The position numbers and the translations under genes were made by a program. The notes under the pieces are model-generated. The model worked only from the letters and a program-made list of their open reading frames with translations, was not told the DNA's origin and searched no databases. From Streptomyces novaecaesareae (lineage in GTDB: Bacteria > Actinomycetota > Actinomycetes > Streptomycetales > Streptomycetaceae), in contig NZ_JNWQ01000067.1 in NCBI RefSeq assembly GCF_000716875.1, positions 1 to 36,305 of the forward strand: a stretch of 36,305 bases of DNA, in the 5' to 3' direction. Of this stretch, positions 1 to 6,800 are shown one piece after another (position 1 is the stretch's first letter; each line of letters starts with the position of its first letter).

Positions 1-99
1 GGTGGGCCGGTAGATGCCGACGGTGTCGAAGGATCCGGCGTTCCAATGGCCCATCAGCGGAACGTCGTTGGGCGCACCGAACCGGTTCGAGCCCAGCAC
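1..99. repeat. Copy 1 of a 99-bp exact direct repeat shared by two wall-hydrolase genes
   Basis: Bases 1-99 are identical to 1060-1158. In both genes the block encodes the same start of the repeat region (LGSNRFGAPNDVPLMGHW... through GIYRP). The flanks diverge at once on the right side; the left side is cut by the window, so the match may be longer. Confidence 0.95.
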
Positions 100-546
100 T
101 CCACCGGAGCTGTTGGCCTCGTAGAAGGTCTGGTCACCCGGCCGGTACACCCCGACACCGGTGGTCGGGCGGTAGGGGACGGTGTGGTCGGAGCCGAGGC
201 CGGCCCGGGGGCCGCAGACCGGCCAGGCGCGCTGGCCCTGGCCGGCGAGCACCTTCTCGCCTATCAGGATCTGCTGCTCTTTGGTCGCCTGGTGCGGGAA
301 CGGCTGGTACTGCGTGCCGCCGTAGGCCTTCCAGGTGCTCAGCGTGAACTGCAGGCCGCCGTAGAAGCCGTTTCCGGTGTTGATGCTCCAGTCGCCGCCG
401 CTCTCGCACTGGGCCACCTTGTCCCAGGTGGCGATCGAGGCGGCGTGCGCCGGTCCGGCGGTGAGGGCGGTCGCCGCGATGGACAGGCAGAGCGCGCCGA
501 GGGCGGCGCCGGTCCTGGCGCGGGTGGTCCGAGGGGCGGGGCTCAT
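1..546 (-). CDS. Secreted Rpf-like transglycosylase with GxYRP repeat tail (partial, 3' end outside window)
   Basis: Seen: 182 codons from ATG at 546 run to the window edge without a stop. A Sec signal peptide (about residues 1-36, ending AHA-A) leads into a transglycosylase-like domain (about 37-112) with CESGGDWSINTGNGFYGGLQ. Glu48 aligns with the catalytic Glu of resuscitation-promoting factors, and Cys47/Cys111 are placed for the usual disulfide. From about residue 126 come repeats of the type GVYRP...FY, including a stretch identical to the neighbouring NlpC/P60 gene. Known family: Rpf-type domains cleave the glycan strand of peptidoglycan. The start is supported by GAAGGA 6 nt upstream; an in-frame ATG lies at 564. 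The open frame also continues upstream without a stop into the NlpC/P60 gene, but the internal signal peptide and ribosome-binding site argue for a separate gene. The extent of the repeat tail is unknown. Confidence 0.85.
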   Translation of the reverse strand, partial: MSPAPRTTRARTGAALGALCLSIAATALTAGPAHAASIATWDKVAQCESGGDWSINTGNGFYGGLQFTLSTWKAYGGTQYQPFPHQATKEQQILIGEKVLAGQGQRAWPVCGPRAGLGSDHTVPYRPTTGVGVYRPGDQTFYEANSSGGVLGSNRFGAPNDVPLMGHWNAGSFDTVGIYRPT

Positions 547-659
547 CGTGAATCCTTCGGTCATGGTCGTCGGTCCGTCATGGTGGTCGGTGGGCAGGCG
601 GAGCCGAGGCGCGTGTTCGGGCCGGCCGGTCACGCGCCTCGGATCGGGTCGGGCTGTGG

Positions 660-1863
660 TCAGCCCCAGTTGCCGGTGAGGGGGGTGTCGCCAGTCGCCC
701 TTGATGGGGATGTCGCCGGGGTTGCCGAACTTGATGGTGTGGTCGACGTTGGCTGCGGTGTTGGTGTTGCTGAGGTAGAAGGTGGTGTCGGTGGGGCGGT
801 AGACGCCGATGGTGGTCTTGCCGGTGCCGCTCCAGTTGCCGACGATGGGGATGTCGCCGGGGTTGCCCATCCTGATGGCGTATGTGACGGTGGCGTTGTC
901 GTTGCTGAGGTAGAAGGTGGTGTCGCTGGGGCGGTAGACGCCGATGGTGGTGTAGCCGCGGCCGTCCCAGTCGCCGACGAGGGGGATGTCGCCGGGGTTG
1001 CCGAACCTGGTGTTGACCCAGACGGTGCTGTTGTCGGTGCTGAGGGCGAACTCGGCGGTGGTGGGCCGGTAGATGCCGACGGTGTCGAAGGATCCGGCGT
1101 TCCAATGGCCCATCAGCGGAACGTCGTTGGGCGCACCGAACCGGTTCGAGCCCAGCACGTAGCGGTACGCCCGGTAGCCGCCGTCGCTGAGGGAGCTGCG
1201 GGTGTACGTGGAGTTGCGGGCGGTGGTGCCCTTGTGTGCTTCCTCCATGATGTTGGCCACCGTGTGGCTGCTGTCGGTCCAGCTGACGAACAGCACGACA
1301 TGGCTGGTGATGTTGTCGAGCATGTCGCCGGGCTTCAGGTCGTCGTAACTGCCGAGCTTGGTGGCGAAGTTGGGAAGTGTCTCGGTGGTCTCGCCGTAGC
1401 TCGGGCCGGAGGACGCAAGGTGCCAGGCCATCGAGACGAATCCGGAGCAGTCCTGGCGGTACGTGCCGTTGGCGTCGGACCAGTAGTCGTACTGGCTGTA
1501 CGGGACGTGCTCGTTCACCCAGGAGTGGGCGCGCGCGAGGATGTCGTTGCGGCTGATCCTGCCGCCGGTTGCGGATGCCGCGGCGAACTCCCGTGCCTGC
1601 GCCTGGGGTTGGGCACCGTTCTTGCCCTTCGCGGCCGCCGCCGCGAGCTCCTCGGCGGTCGCGGTGGTCGGGTTCGCGACGCTCGGGGTGAAGGGGGTGC
1701 TGTGGCCCGACGTCGGGGTCGTCGTCGTGGCCGACGTCGTCGTGAGTGCGAACCCTGGGGTGGCGGCCTGGGCGGCGCTCGCCGCGCCGAGTCCGGTGGC
1801 GCCGATGCCGAGGGCGGCGAGCACGGCCACGGAGCGTATGGCGAGTCGGGACGTACGGGACAT
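660..1863 (-). CDS. Secreted NlpC/P60-family peptidase with C-terminal GxYRP repeats; frame disrupted near its 3' end
   Basis: Seen: the signal peptide (about 1-34, ending AQA-A) is followed by a Thr/Ala-rich linker and a papain-like domain with QDCSGFVS (Cys139) and SHVVLF (His188), the Cys-His pair of NlpC/P60 peptidases. From residue 236 there are about three repeats of roughly 50 residues: FGNPGDIPIVGNW...GVYRP...FYLS. SD GGAGGA precedes ATG 1863. Known family: such enzymes cut stem peptides of peptidoglycan; the repeats are probably a binding or spacer module (inference). Odd: after Trp391 the strict frame has no stop and runs on into the downstream transglycosylase. Removing one base between 680 and 690 (for example from the G6 run at 680-685) gives an ending LTGNWG-stop at 660-662, which I take as the intended C-terminus (400 aa). 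The tandem position next to another wall hydrolase suggests a shared role in wall remodelling. Confidence 0.8.
1060..1158. repeat. Copy 2 of the 99-bp exact direct repeat
   Basis: This is the second copy, inside the NlpC/P60 gene at the junction between its catalytic domain and its GxYRP repeats. Identity at every synonymous position, while the rest of the two genes is unrelated at base level, indicates recent duplication or gene conversion. Confidence 0.95.
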
Positions 1864-2338
1864 GGATGGGTTTCCTCCGAATCGGAGCGAGTGGATGGAC
1901 GTGGCGGCCACGCGGATGAAGAGGGTCGATCCGCGTCGGGGCCGCGCGCCCGCAGGCGGCGGGGCGCGTTGCGGGGCGCGCTTCGCGGGGCCAGCGGTGG
2001 CAATTCGCCGGGAGGCCGCGGTACTTCGCGGGCGACCGTGGCGGTGATGCGCTGGAGGCCGCGGGTACTTCGCTGCTGTGCTTCTCGGGTCCTGACGGCG
2101 GCGTCACGGTGGGGCGGACGCCCGTACTGCTCTCAGGACCAACCGGTGTCGCCAGCCGGGGCCGAGCGGCCGATCACGGTCCCCCTCTCCGGGCGCTCGA
2201 AGCCATCGCCGACGTGCGGCCCGGAAGGCGTTCCCCGGCTCCCTCGCCGGGGTGCCCTCCGTGCGGTACTCACCGTAGGTCGGGAGTTCGACGGGGGGAT
2301 CGGCGCTGCGTCGACAGCTCGCCGCTCTGCGTCGACTC
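1864..2338. other. Intergenic stretch, no gene recognised
   Basis: About 475 bp upstream of the NlpC/P60 gene. It presumably carries that gene's promoter, but I see no convincing -10/-35 pair. Open frames here lack a ribosome-binding site and family resemblance. A 10-base word GTCGACGCAG occurs twice on the minus strand near 2310-2335. Confidence 0.6.
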
Positions 2339-2356
2339 CTCCACTCCCTCCACTCC
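2339..2356. repeat. 9-bp tandem repeat just past the AraC stop
   Basis: On the minus strand GGAGTGGAG occurs twice in direct succession, beginning one base after the TAG stop at 2358-2360, with a degenerate third copy further on. It is one of several stop-proximal tandem repeats in this window. Confidence 0.8.
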
Positions 2357-2357
2357 G

Positions 2358-3392
2358 CTACTCCTCCGCGCGCTCGTGCAGGGCCCGGTGCCGGTGTTCG
2401 CGAGGGGTCAGGCCGTACGCGGCTCGGAAGGCGCGGCCGAAGTCGGAGGCGCGTGGGATCCCGCAGTGGGCCGCGATGGCGTGGATCGGCACGGTGTGCA
2501 GCACGGGGTCGGCCAGGTCGCGGTGGGCCTTGCGCAGCCGTTGGCCGCGGATCCAGGCGGCGACGGTCTCGCCCTGCGACTGCTGGGTGAACAGGCGGTG
2601 CAGGTAGCTGACGGAGATGTGGTGGGCGGCGGCCACCGCGGACGGGGTCAGGTCGGGGTCGTGCAGGTTGTGCCGGATGAACGCCCGTACGTCCTCGACC
2701 ATGGTCCGCTGCCGGACGTCCCGCGTCGGCGCGGACCCGGCGTCGAGTTCCCGGGCGAGCCAGGCGGCCACCAGGTCGACCAGGACCGCTCCGAGGCGGG
2801 AGGCCTCGGCCGGCTGCAGGTCGGCGGCTCGCCGGTCCAGGCTGACGAGGAACTCCGCGAGGAGCGCGCCGGTGCCGGTCCGTCCGCTGAGCCTGCGGCC
2901 GAGCAGGTCGCGCAACTGGTGCGCGGGCAGGGGCAGGAGCTCTGCGGGCAGGTCGATGCCCACGCCTTCGACCCGGGCGCCCGGTCCGCCTGCGTCGGGG
3001 GCGCCGAAGAGGCGCGCGTCGTACGGATGCGCGCTGTCGATGAACGACAGGTCCCCCGGTCCGAACGTCTCCCTCTGGTCGGCGCCGCGGCTTAGCGCCT
3101 GCATGCCGGACGTCAGCAGCGTGACGTGGTAGAGCTGCGCGCCGGACTGCCGCGCCATGCGTTCGGTCCGCCGGCACCGGACCGACGGGAACGAGGTCCC
3201 CAGCAAGGTCACCGGCCCCAGCTCCGAACGCCGCAACTCCGCCGAGAAGTCGTCGGCGTGGGGGCTGGTCGCCTCGCATTCCCGCGTCCGCCTGATCGCC
3301 TCCCGCCACTGCTCGAAGGGATCCTCCGGGCGCGTGCCGGCCTCCTGGACGGCGCTCCCTGGTCCCACTGTTCCTACTGTTCCCGCGGACAA
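2358..3392 (-). CDS. AraC-family transcriptional regulator
   Basis: Seen: a 344-residue protein with an N-terminal region of the AraC_binding_2 type (DDFSAELRRSELGPVTLLG..., then ...LYHVTLLTSG and FGPGDLSFIDSAHPYDAR). The C-terminal AraC DNA-binding domain has two helix-turn-helix units, SAVAAAHHISVSYLHRLF and AIAAHCGIPRASDFGRAFR, and ends in the family's YGLTPREHR. Known family: one-component regulators of catabolic or efflux genes that bind DNA through the C-terminal domain. I chose TTG 3392 because GGAGGGGGCGG lies just upstream; GTG 3368 (336 aa) is an alternative with a poorer site. It is 49 bp downstream of the SRPBCC gene on the same strand, so co-transcription is possible. Ligand and targets cannot be inferred. 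Confidence 0.88.
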   Translation of the reverse strand: MSAGTVGTVGPGSAVQEAGTRPEDPFEQWREAIRRTRECEATSPHADDFSAELRRSELGPVTLLGTSFPSVRCRRTERMARQSGAQLYHVTLLTSGMQALSRGADQRETFGPGDLSFIDSAHPYDARLFGAPDAGGPGARVEGVGIDLPAELLPLPAHQLRDLLGRRLSGRTGTGALLAEFLVSLDRRAADLQPAEASRLGAVLVDLVAAWLARELDAGSAPTRDVRQRTMVEDVRAFIRHNLHDPDLTPSAVAAAHHISVSYLHRLFTQQSQGETVAAWIRGQRLRKAHRDLADPVLHTVPIHAIAAHCGIPRASDFGRAFRAAYGLTPREHRHRALHERAEE

Positions 3393-3441
3393 TCTCCGCC
3401 CCCTCCAGGCACCTTCATGTCGGCTCTCCGGCAACTTCCGG

Positions 3442-3924
3442 TCAGCGGTGGACCAGCCGGCGCAGGAGACGGACGTAGGGGCTTCGCCGGGCGGGGATGG
3501 CGACCGCGCCCCCGCACGCCCGTACGGCCCGGTCGAGGGCTTCTTCGAGCAGGGCGTCGTGCAGTCGGCGGAAGGCGAGGGGCCAGGTGAGCCGTGCCGG
3601 GCCGTGCAGCCGCATGGCGATGGTGTGGCGCAGCAGTGAACCGCCGTCCGCGGGCTCGACGGTGAACTCGTGGAACCCGTCGAACCCGCGCGGCGCGCTG
3701 AACCGGAACCGCACCCACCGGCCCGGCAGGTAGTTGACGACCTGGTAGCGGACCGGCCCGTGCCCGCCGGAGGCGCCGGCCGCGAGCGGGCCGTCGAAGC
3801 GCATCCGGGGCCAGTCGGGCGCGGGCCAGAGCCGGTCGTCTGCGCCGGCCAGGCCGTCGATGAGCGCGCCGACGGCCTCCGCCGGTGCCGGGATGCTGCG
3901 TTCGTGGATGTTGAGCACGGCCAT
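3442..3924 (-). CDS. SRPBCC-family (START/Bet v1-like) protein
   Basis: Seen: 160 residues beginning MAVLNIHERSIPAPAEAVGALID, the typical first strand and helix of polyketide-cyclase/SRPBCC proteins, followed by WPAPDWPRMRFDGPL, GRWVRFRFSAPRGFDGFHEF and a long C-terminal helix. There is no signal peptide and no membrane segment. The start ATG 3924 has GGGGGAGG 7 nt upstream. Known family: a hydrophobic-cavity fold that binds lipids or aromatic ligands; enzymatic role is often unknown. Context: divergent from a TetR regulator across a palindrome at 3968-3985, so it is the likely regulated target of that repressor (inference). Ligand unknown. Confidence 0.83.
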   Translation of the reverse strand: MAVLNIHERSIPAPAEAVGALIDGLAGADDRLWPAPDWPRMRFDGPLAAGASGGHGPVRYQVVNYLPGRWVRFRFSAPRGFDGFHEFTVEPADGGSLLRHTIAMRLHGPARLTWPLAFRRLHDALLEEALDRAVRACGGAVAIPARRSPYVRLLRRLVHR

Positions 3925-3967
3925 GCCGTGGCCTCCCCCTGGTTTTGGATGACTCTCTCCAATTGAT

Positions 3968-3985
3968 GTGGAGAGTACTCTCCAC
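3968..3985. promoter_or_regulatory. Perfect 18-bp palindrome, probable TetR operator
   Basis: GTGGAGAGTACTCTCCAC is a perfect inverted repeat between the SRPBCC start (3924) and the TetR start (3989). A related half-site ACTCTCTCCA lies about 20 bp to the left. Position, size and symmetry fit a TetR dimer site controlling both divergent genes, possibly by blocking the TetR gene's own start. Confidence 0.7.
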
Positions 3986-3988
3986 TGC

Positions 3989-4582
3989 ATGCCCAGACCA
4001 CCCCGCCATGACGAAGTCACCCTCCTCGACGCCGCCGTCCGCCTCGCCGTCGCCGGTGGACCGGCCGCCGTCACGATGTCCGCCGTGGCCCGCGAGAGCG
4101 GTGCGCCGAACGGTTCCGTCTACCACCGGTTCCCCCAACGCGCAGCTCTGCTGGCCGAGTTGTGGCTGCGGACGCTGGGCGACTTCCACGCCACCTACCT
4201 GCCGGTCTTCGCGGAGCACGCCGAACCGCACCGGGCCGCCGGGGCGGCGGCCCGGCAGGTCGTCGCCTGGAGCCGGGCCCACCGCGACCTGGCCGTCGTC
4301 CTGCTGCACGGTGCGGAGGCCTTCGGCCGGGCCGAGTGGCCGCCGGAGCAGCAGCAGCGCGAACGGCAGGCCGCAGAGCAGGTGCGGGAGGCGCTGGCCG
4401 GGCTCGCCGCGCGGCTCGGCACCTCGACACCGCTGGACCTCGACCGGGTCAACCTCGCCGTGGTCGGCCTCCCGCTCGCCGTCGTCCGGCGCCACCTGCG
4501 CGCGGGCACCCCGCTGCCCGCGCACGCGGAGGAGCTGGCCGAGCGCGGCGCGGTCGACCTGCTGCGCGGCGGTCGGCCGTAG
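3989..4582 (+). CDS. TetR/AcrR-family transcriptional regulator
   Basis: Seen: 197 residues starting MPRPPRHDEVTLLDAAVRLAVAGG. The N-terminal helix-turn-helix (about residues 26-46) is VTMSAVARESGAPNGSVYHRFPQRAALL, a textbook TetR domain; the C-terminal region is the usual variable helical ligand domain. An in-frame GTG at 3968 would add seven residues but would place the operator inside the coding region with no ribosome-binding site, so ATG 3989 is preferred. GGAGAG inside the operator is the only SD-like sequence, at a long spacing. It is divergent from the SRPBCC gene and 9 bp before the SUMF1-like gene, so it may repress both. Effector unknown. Confidence 0.9.
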   Translation: MPRPPRHDEVTLLDAAVRLAVAGGPAAVTMSAVARESGAPNGSVYHRFPQRAALLAELWLRTLGDFHATYLPVFAEHAEPHRAAGAAARQVVAWSRAHRDLAVVLLHGAEAFGRAEWPPEQQQRERQAAEQVREALAGLAARLGTSTPLDLDRVNLAVVGLPLAVVRRHLRAGTPLPAHAEELAERGAVDLLRGGRP

Positions 4583-4591
4583 GATCGCTGG

Positions 4592-5209
4592 ATGATCACC
4601 GTTCCGGCAGGCCGCGTCACGCTCTCCGACCGCCGCACGCAGCGCAGTTGGGCGGTGGATGTCGCATCGTTCGAGCTGTCGGCCTGTCCGGTCACCCGTG
4701 AGCAGTACGAGGGCGCGACCGGCGACCGCCGCCCGGCGCACAGCGTCTCCTGGCACGACGCCGTCCGCTTCTGCAACGAGCTCTCCCGGCGGGAAGGCCG
4801 CACACCCGCGTACGGGGTGGACGGTGAAGACATCGCTTGGGACTCAACCGCCGACGGCTACCGGCTGCCCACCGAGGCCGAGTGGGAGCACGCCTGCCGC
4901 GCCGGTACGGACGGCCCGCGCTACGGCCCGCTGGACGAGATCGCCTGGCACCGCGGCAACTCGGGCGAACGTCCGCACCCGGTGGGCGAACTGCGGCCGA
5001 ACGCCTATGGCCTTCACGACCTCCTCGGCAACGTGTGGGAGTGGTGCTGGGACGTCTACGACGCGGAGGTGTACGGGAGTTATCGCGTCCTGCGCGGCGG
5101 CGGCTGGTTCGACGAGCACTGGAGCTGCCGCGCCTCCGTCCGCCGCCGCAGCCATCCGACGCTGCGGATCGACGACGTGGGCTTCCGGATCGCCCGCTCA
5201 TCGGTCTGA
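4592..5209 (+). CDS. FGE-sulfatase (SUMF1)-domain protein lacking one active-site cysteine
   Basis: Seen: 205 residues with the SUMF1 fold signatures CPVTREQYE (32-40), SVSWHDAVRFCNELS (51-65), YRLPTEAEWEHACRAG (90-105), NAYGLHDLLGNVWEWCWD (137-154) and RVLRGGGWFD (165-174). Formylglycine-generating enzymes carry two cysteines five residues apart in the last block. Here Cys179 is present but the first position is Asp174, and the protein is short (about 300 residues is usual). Formylglycine synthesis is therefore unlikely; a binding or other C-type-lectin-like function is more plausible (inference). AGGA within the preceding stop region may act as SD. The gap to the TetR gene is 9 bp, so co-transcription is likely. 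No sulfatase gene is visible nearby. Confidence 0.85.
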   Translation: MITVPAGRVTLSDRRTQRSWAVDVASFELSACPVTREQYEGATGDRRPAHSVSWHDAVRFCNELSRREGRTPAYGVDGEDIAWDSTADGYRLPTEAEWEHACRAGTDGPRYGPLDEIAWHRGNSGERPHPVGELRPNAYGLHDLLGNVWEWCWDVYDAEVYGSYRVLRGGGWFDEHWSCRASVRRRSHPTLRIDDVGFRIARSSV

Positions 5210-5251
5210 GGAACCAGCGAGCAGGAACCAGCGAGCAGGAACCGGCGTGCA
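5210..5251. repeat. 14-bp tandem repeat, three copies, directly after a stop codon
   Basis: GGAACCAGCGAGCA occurs twice exactly (5210-5223, 5224-5237) and once with two changes (5238-5251), starting immediately after the TGA of the SUMF1-like gene. It lies in the gap before the GNAT gene. Confidence 0.92.
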
Positions 5252-5273
5252 GGGAGCGGTCGTTGGGGTTGGT

Positions 5274-5795
5274 GTGACCGATGAACCGATCGCCCTCAGC
5301 CCGATCACCGAGACCGACCTCCCGCAGTTGGACGCGCTGGTCGCCGGCCCCGAACAGCTGGGCCCGTTCCAGTGGTTCGGCTGGCGCAACCCCGGCAGGT
5401 TCCGCCGTATCTGGGCCGAGAACGGCCTGCTCTCCGAGGAGCAGTCGGCGCTGGCGGTCCGGGCCGAGGGGGAGTTCGCGGGCTTCGTCAGCTGGCGTCG
5501 GGTGAACGCCGGGCCCAACGCGTGGTACTGGAACATCGGCATCCAGCTCCGCATGGAGCTGTGCGGCCGCGGCATCGGCACCGAGGCCCAACGCCTGCTG
5601 GTGGCCTACCTGTTCGCGCACACGACGGCGATGCGGCTGGAGGCGGACACCGAGGTCACCAACCGCGCCGAGCAGCGCGCCCTGGAGAAGGTCGGCTTCC
5701 TCCGCGAGGGCGTGCGACGCGGCGCCGTCTTCCGGGACGGCGAGTGGCGCGACAACGTCGTGTACAGCCTGCTGCGGACGGACCCCAGGCCCTAA
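5274..5795 (+). CDS. GNAT N-acetyltransferase, RimJ/RimL type
   Basis: Seen: 173 residues. The acetyl-CoA binding motif A is around IQLRMELCGRGIGTEAQRLL (CGRGIG at 97-102), followed by the typical RLEADTEVTNRAEQRALEKVGF block and a C-terminal strand FRDGEWRDNVVYSLLR. Known family: acetylation of a protein N-terminus, amine or small molecule; the substrate cannot be told. GTG 5274 is chosen because homology starts there; GTG 5247, at the end of the tandem repeat, is in frame and possible. Its TAA stop overlaps the stop of the phosphotransferase remnant on the other strand (tail-to-tail). Confidence 0.88.
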   Translation: MTDEPIALSPITETDLPQLDALVAGPEQLGPFQWFGWRNPGRFRRIWAENGLLSEEQSALAVRAEGEFAGFVSWRRVNAGPNAWYWNIGIQLRMELCGRGIGTEAQRLLVAYLFAHTTAMRLEADTEVTNRAEQRALEKVGFLREGVRRGAVFRDGEWRDNVVYSLLRTDPRP

Positions 5796-6198
5796 TCCGC
5801 CCCGAACCACTCCTCGGCGAGGGCCTCCAGCGTCCGGGCCGCCGGCTTCAACTCCCGTAGGTACCACGGCAGATTGCTGTACACGTGCAGCAGCGTGTAC
5901 GCCATCAGCAGGCGGGGGTCGAAGGGGCGGCCGTACGCGGCCAGAAGCCGGCCGAGCAGCTGCCGGTCGCCGCGGGTGGTGAAGAGGCCGACGGCGACGA
6001 GGTCAGACCGGGACGGAGCCCTCCGCGAAGCGTTCCAGGGGCAGGCCGCCGACGCCGAGCCGGGCGCAGAGTGCCTCGGCGCCGGGGCGCATCACCGACT
6101 CGTCGGGGACGACCGCGTCCCACTGCTCGTCCGTCTCCACCACAGGCAGCATGGGCGCACGGTAGGCGGCGAAGAGCGTGTCGGCAAAGGGTTTTCAC
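5792..6198 (-). pseudogene. Phosphotransferase (APH-like) gene remnant with internal deletion and frameshifts
   Basis: Seen: reading 6198 to 6003, an N-terminal piece FADTLFAAYRAPMLPVVETD and onward to ERFAEGSVPV ends at a TGA (6003-6005). Directly at that point, in another frame, a C-terminal piece begins: DLVAVGLFTTRGDRQLLGRL, then LLHVYSNLPWYLREL, ending at TAG 5792-5794. From memory of the family, the first block is the start and the second the end of phosphotransferase-like proteins of roughly 300 residues, so the kinase core with its catalytic loop is missing. A one-base excess in the C-run near 6190 also breaks the link between a GTG at 6198, which overlaps the soxR stop, and the N-terminal frame. 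ATG 6152 could still give a 49-residue peptide. Interpretation: dead gene; the original soxR-kinase order probably formed one operon. Confidence 0.75.
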
Positions 6199-6743
6199 CG
6201 TCCGTCGAGGCGGCTGCCGCAGGCGTCGGCGGTCGTGGAGACCGGCTCCGGACCGGTCGCCGGGTCGCGGGTGAGCAGGTAGCGGGCGCCGGGGCCGGCC
6301 TCTGCGGCGCGGTCGCCGGCGTTGTAGAGGGCGCAGCGGGACAGCGAGAGGCAGCCGCAGCCGATGCAGCCGGACAGCTTGCGCTTCAGCAGTTCGAGCT
6401 CGGCGATCTGCTCGTCGATCCGGCTCTGCCAGGATTCGGCGACCCGGTCCCACTCGGTGCCGCTGGGGGCGGGGCGCTCGGGGAGGCGGTCGAGGGCGAC
6501 CCGGGCCTCGTCGAGGGAGAGTCCGACCCGCTGGGCGGCGCGGATGAAGGCGATCCGGCGCAGCGTGCCGCGGGTGTAGCGGCGTTGGCCGCCGGAGGTG
6601 CGGGTGGCGTGGATCAGGCCGAGGCTCTCGTAGTAGCGCAGGGCGGACGCGGCGAGGCCGCTGCGGTCGGCGAGTTGGCCGATGGTGAGCAGGTCGGCGT
6701 GGTGCGGGCCGGAGGTGCGGCGGCCGTCGGGATGGGCGGTCAT
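6195..6743 (-). CDS. soxR: Redox-sensing MerR-family regulator SoxR
   Basis: Seen: 182 residues. The N-terminal MerR winged helix (LLTIGQLADRSGLAASALRYYESLGLI, 18-44, then GGQRRYTRGTLRRIAFI) is followed by a dimerisation helix and the iron-sulfur loop CIGCGCLSLSRC with Cys126, 129, 131 and 137 in the CX2CXCX5C pattern that holds the [2Fe-2S] cluster of SoxR. Known family: oxidation of the cluster by redox-cycling compounds activates promoters with an over-long spacer; in streptomycetes SoxR senses endogenous pigments or quinones. A TACAGT at 6757-6752 on the minus strand lies 9 bp before the ATG, which suggests a leaderless or nearly leaderless message. It is divergent from a split transketolase with a SoxR-box-like dyad between. 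Confidence 0.93.
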   Translation of the reverse strand: MTAHPDGRRTSGPHHADLLTIGQLADRSGLAASALRYYESLGLIHATRTSGGQRRYTRGTLRRIAFIRAAQRVGLSLDEARVALDRLPERPAPSGTEWDRVAESWQSRIDEQIAELELLKRKLSGCIGCGCLSLSRCALYNAGDRAAEAGPGARYLLTRDPATGPEPVSTTADACGSRLDGR

Positions 6744-6751
6744 GGGAACCC

Positions 6752-6793
6752 ACTGTAACCGCTTGACCTCAAGCTGGCTTTAAGTTGCACCAT
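6752..6793. promoter_or_regulatory. Divergent soxR/transketolase control region with SoxR-box-like dyad
   Basis: The dyad ACCTCAAG-CTGG-CTTTAAGT (6766-6785) matches its own reverse complement at 6 of 8 arm positions, and the left arm matches the CCTCAAG core of SoxR sites. For the plus strand, TTGACC (6763-6768) could be a -35 with a 19-bp spacer before 6788-6793 (CACCAT, a weak -10), the long spacer typical of MerR-family promoters. TACAGT on the minus strand (6757-6752) is a candidate soxR -10. Confidence 0.65.
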
Positions 6794-6800
6794 CGTGGTC

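Noticed and set aside
46..2607. Very long plus-strand open frame (853 codons)
   Set aside because: It lies opposite the two wall-hydrolase genes and AraC, has low-complexity Gly/Val/Arg composition and no RBS; a high-GC shadow frame.
4592..5209. Active formylglycine-generating enzyme
   Set aside because: The first of the two catalytic cysteines is Asp and no sulfatase substrate is nearby.
5210..5251. CRISPR-like array
   Set aside because: Repeats are contiguous with no spacers and only 14 bp long; the same holds for the arrays at 16630 and 20470.
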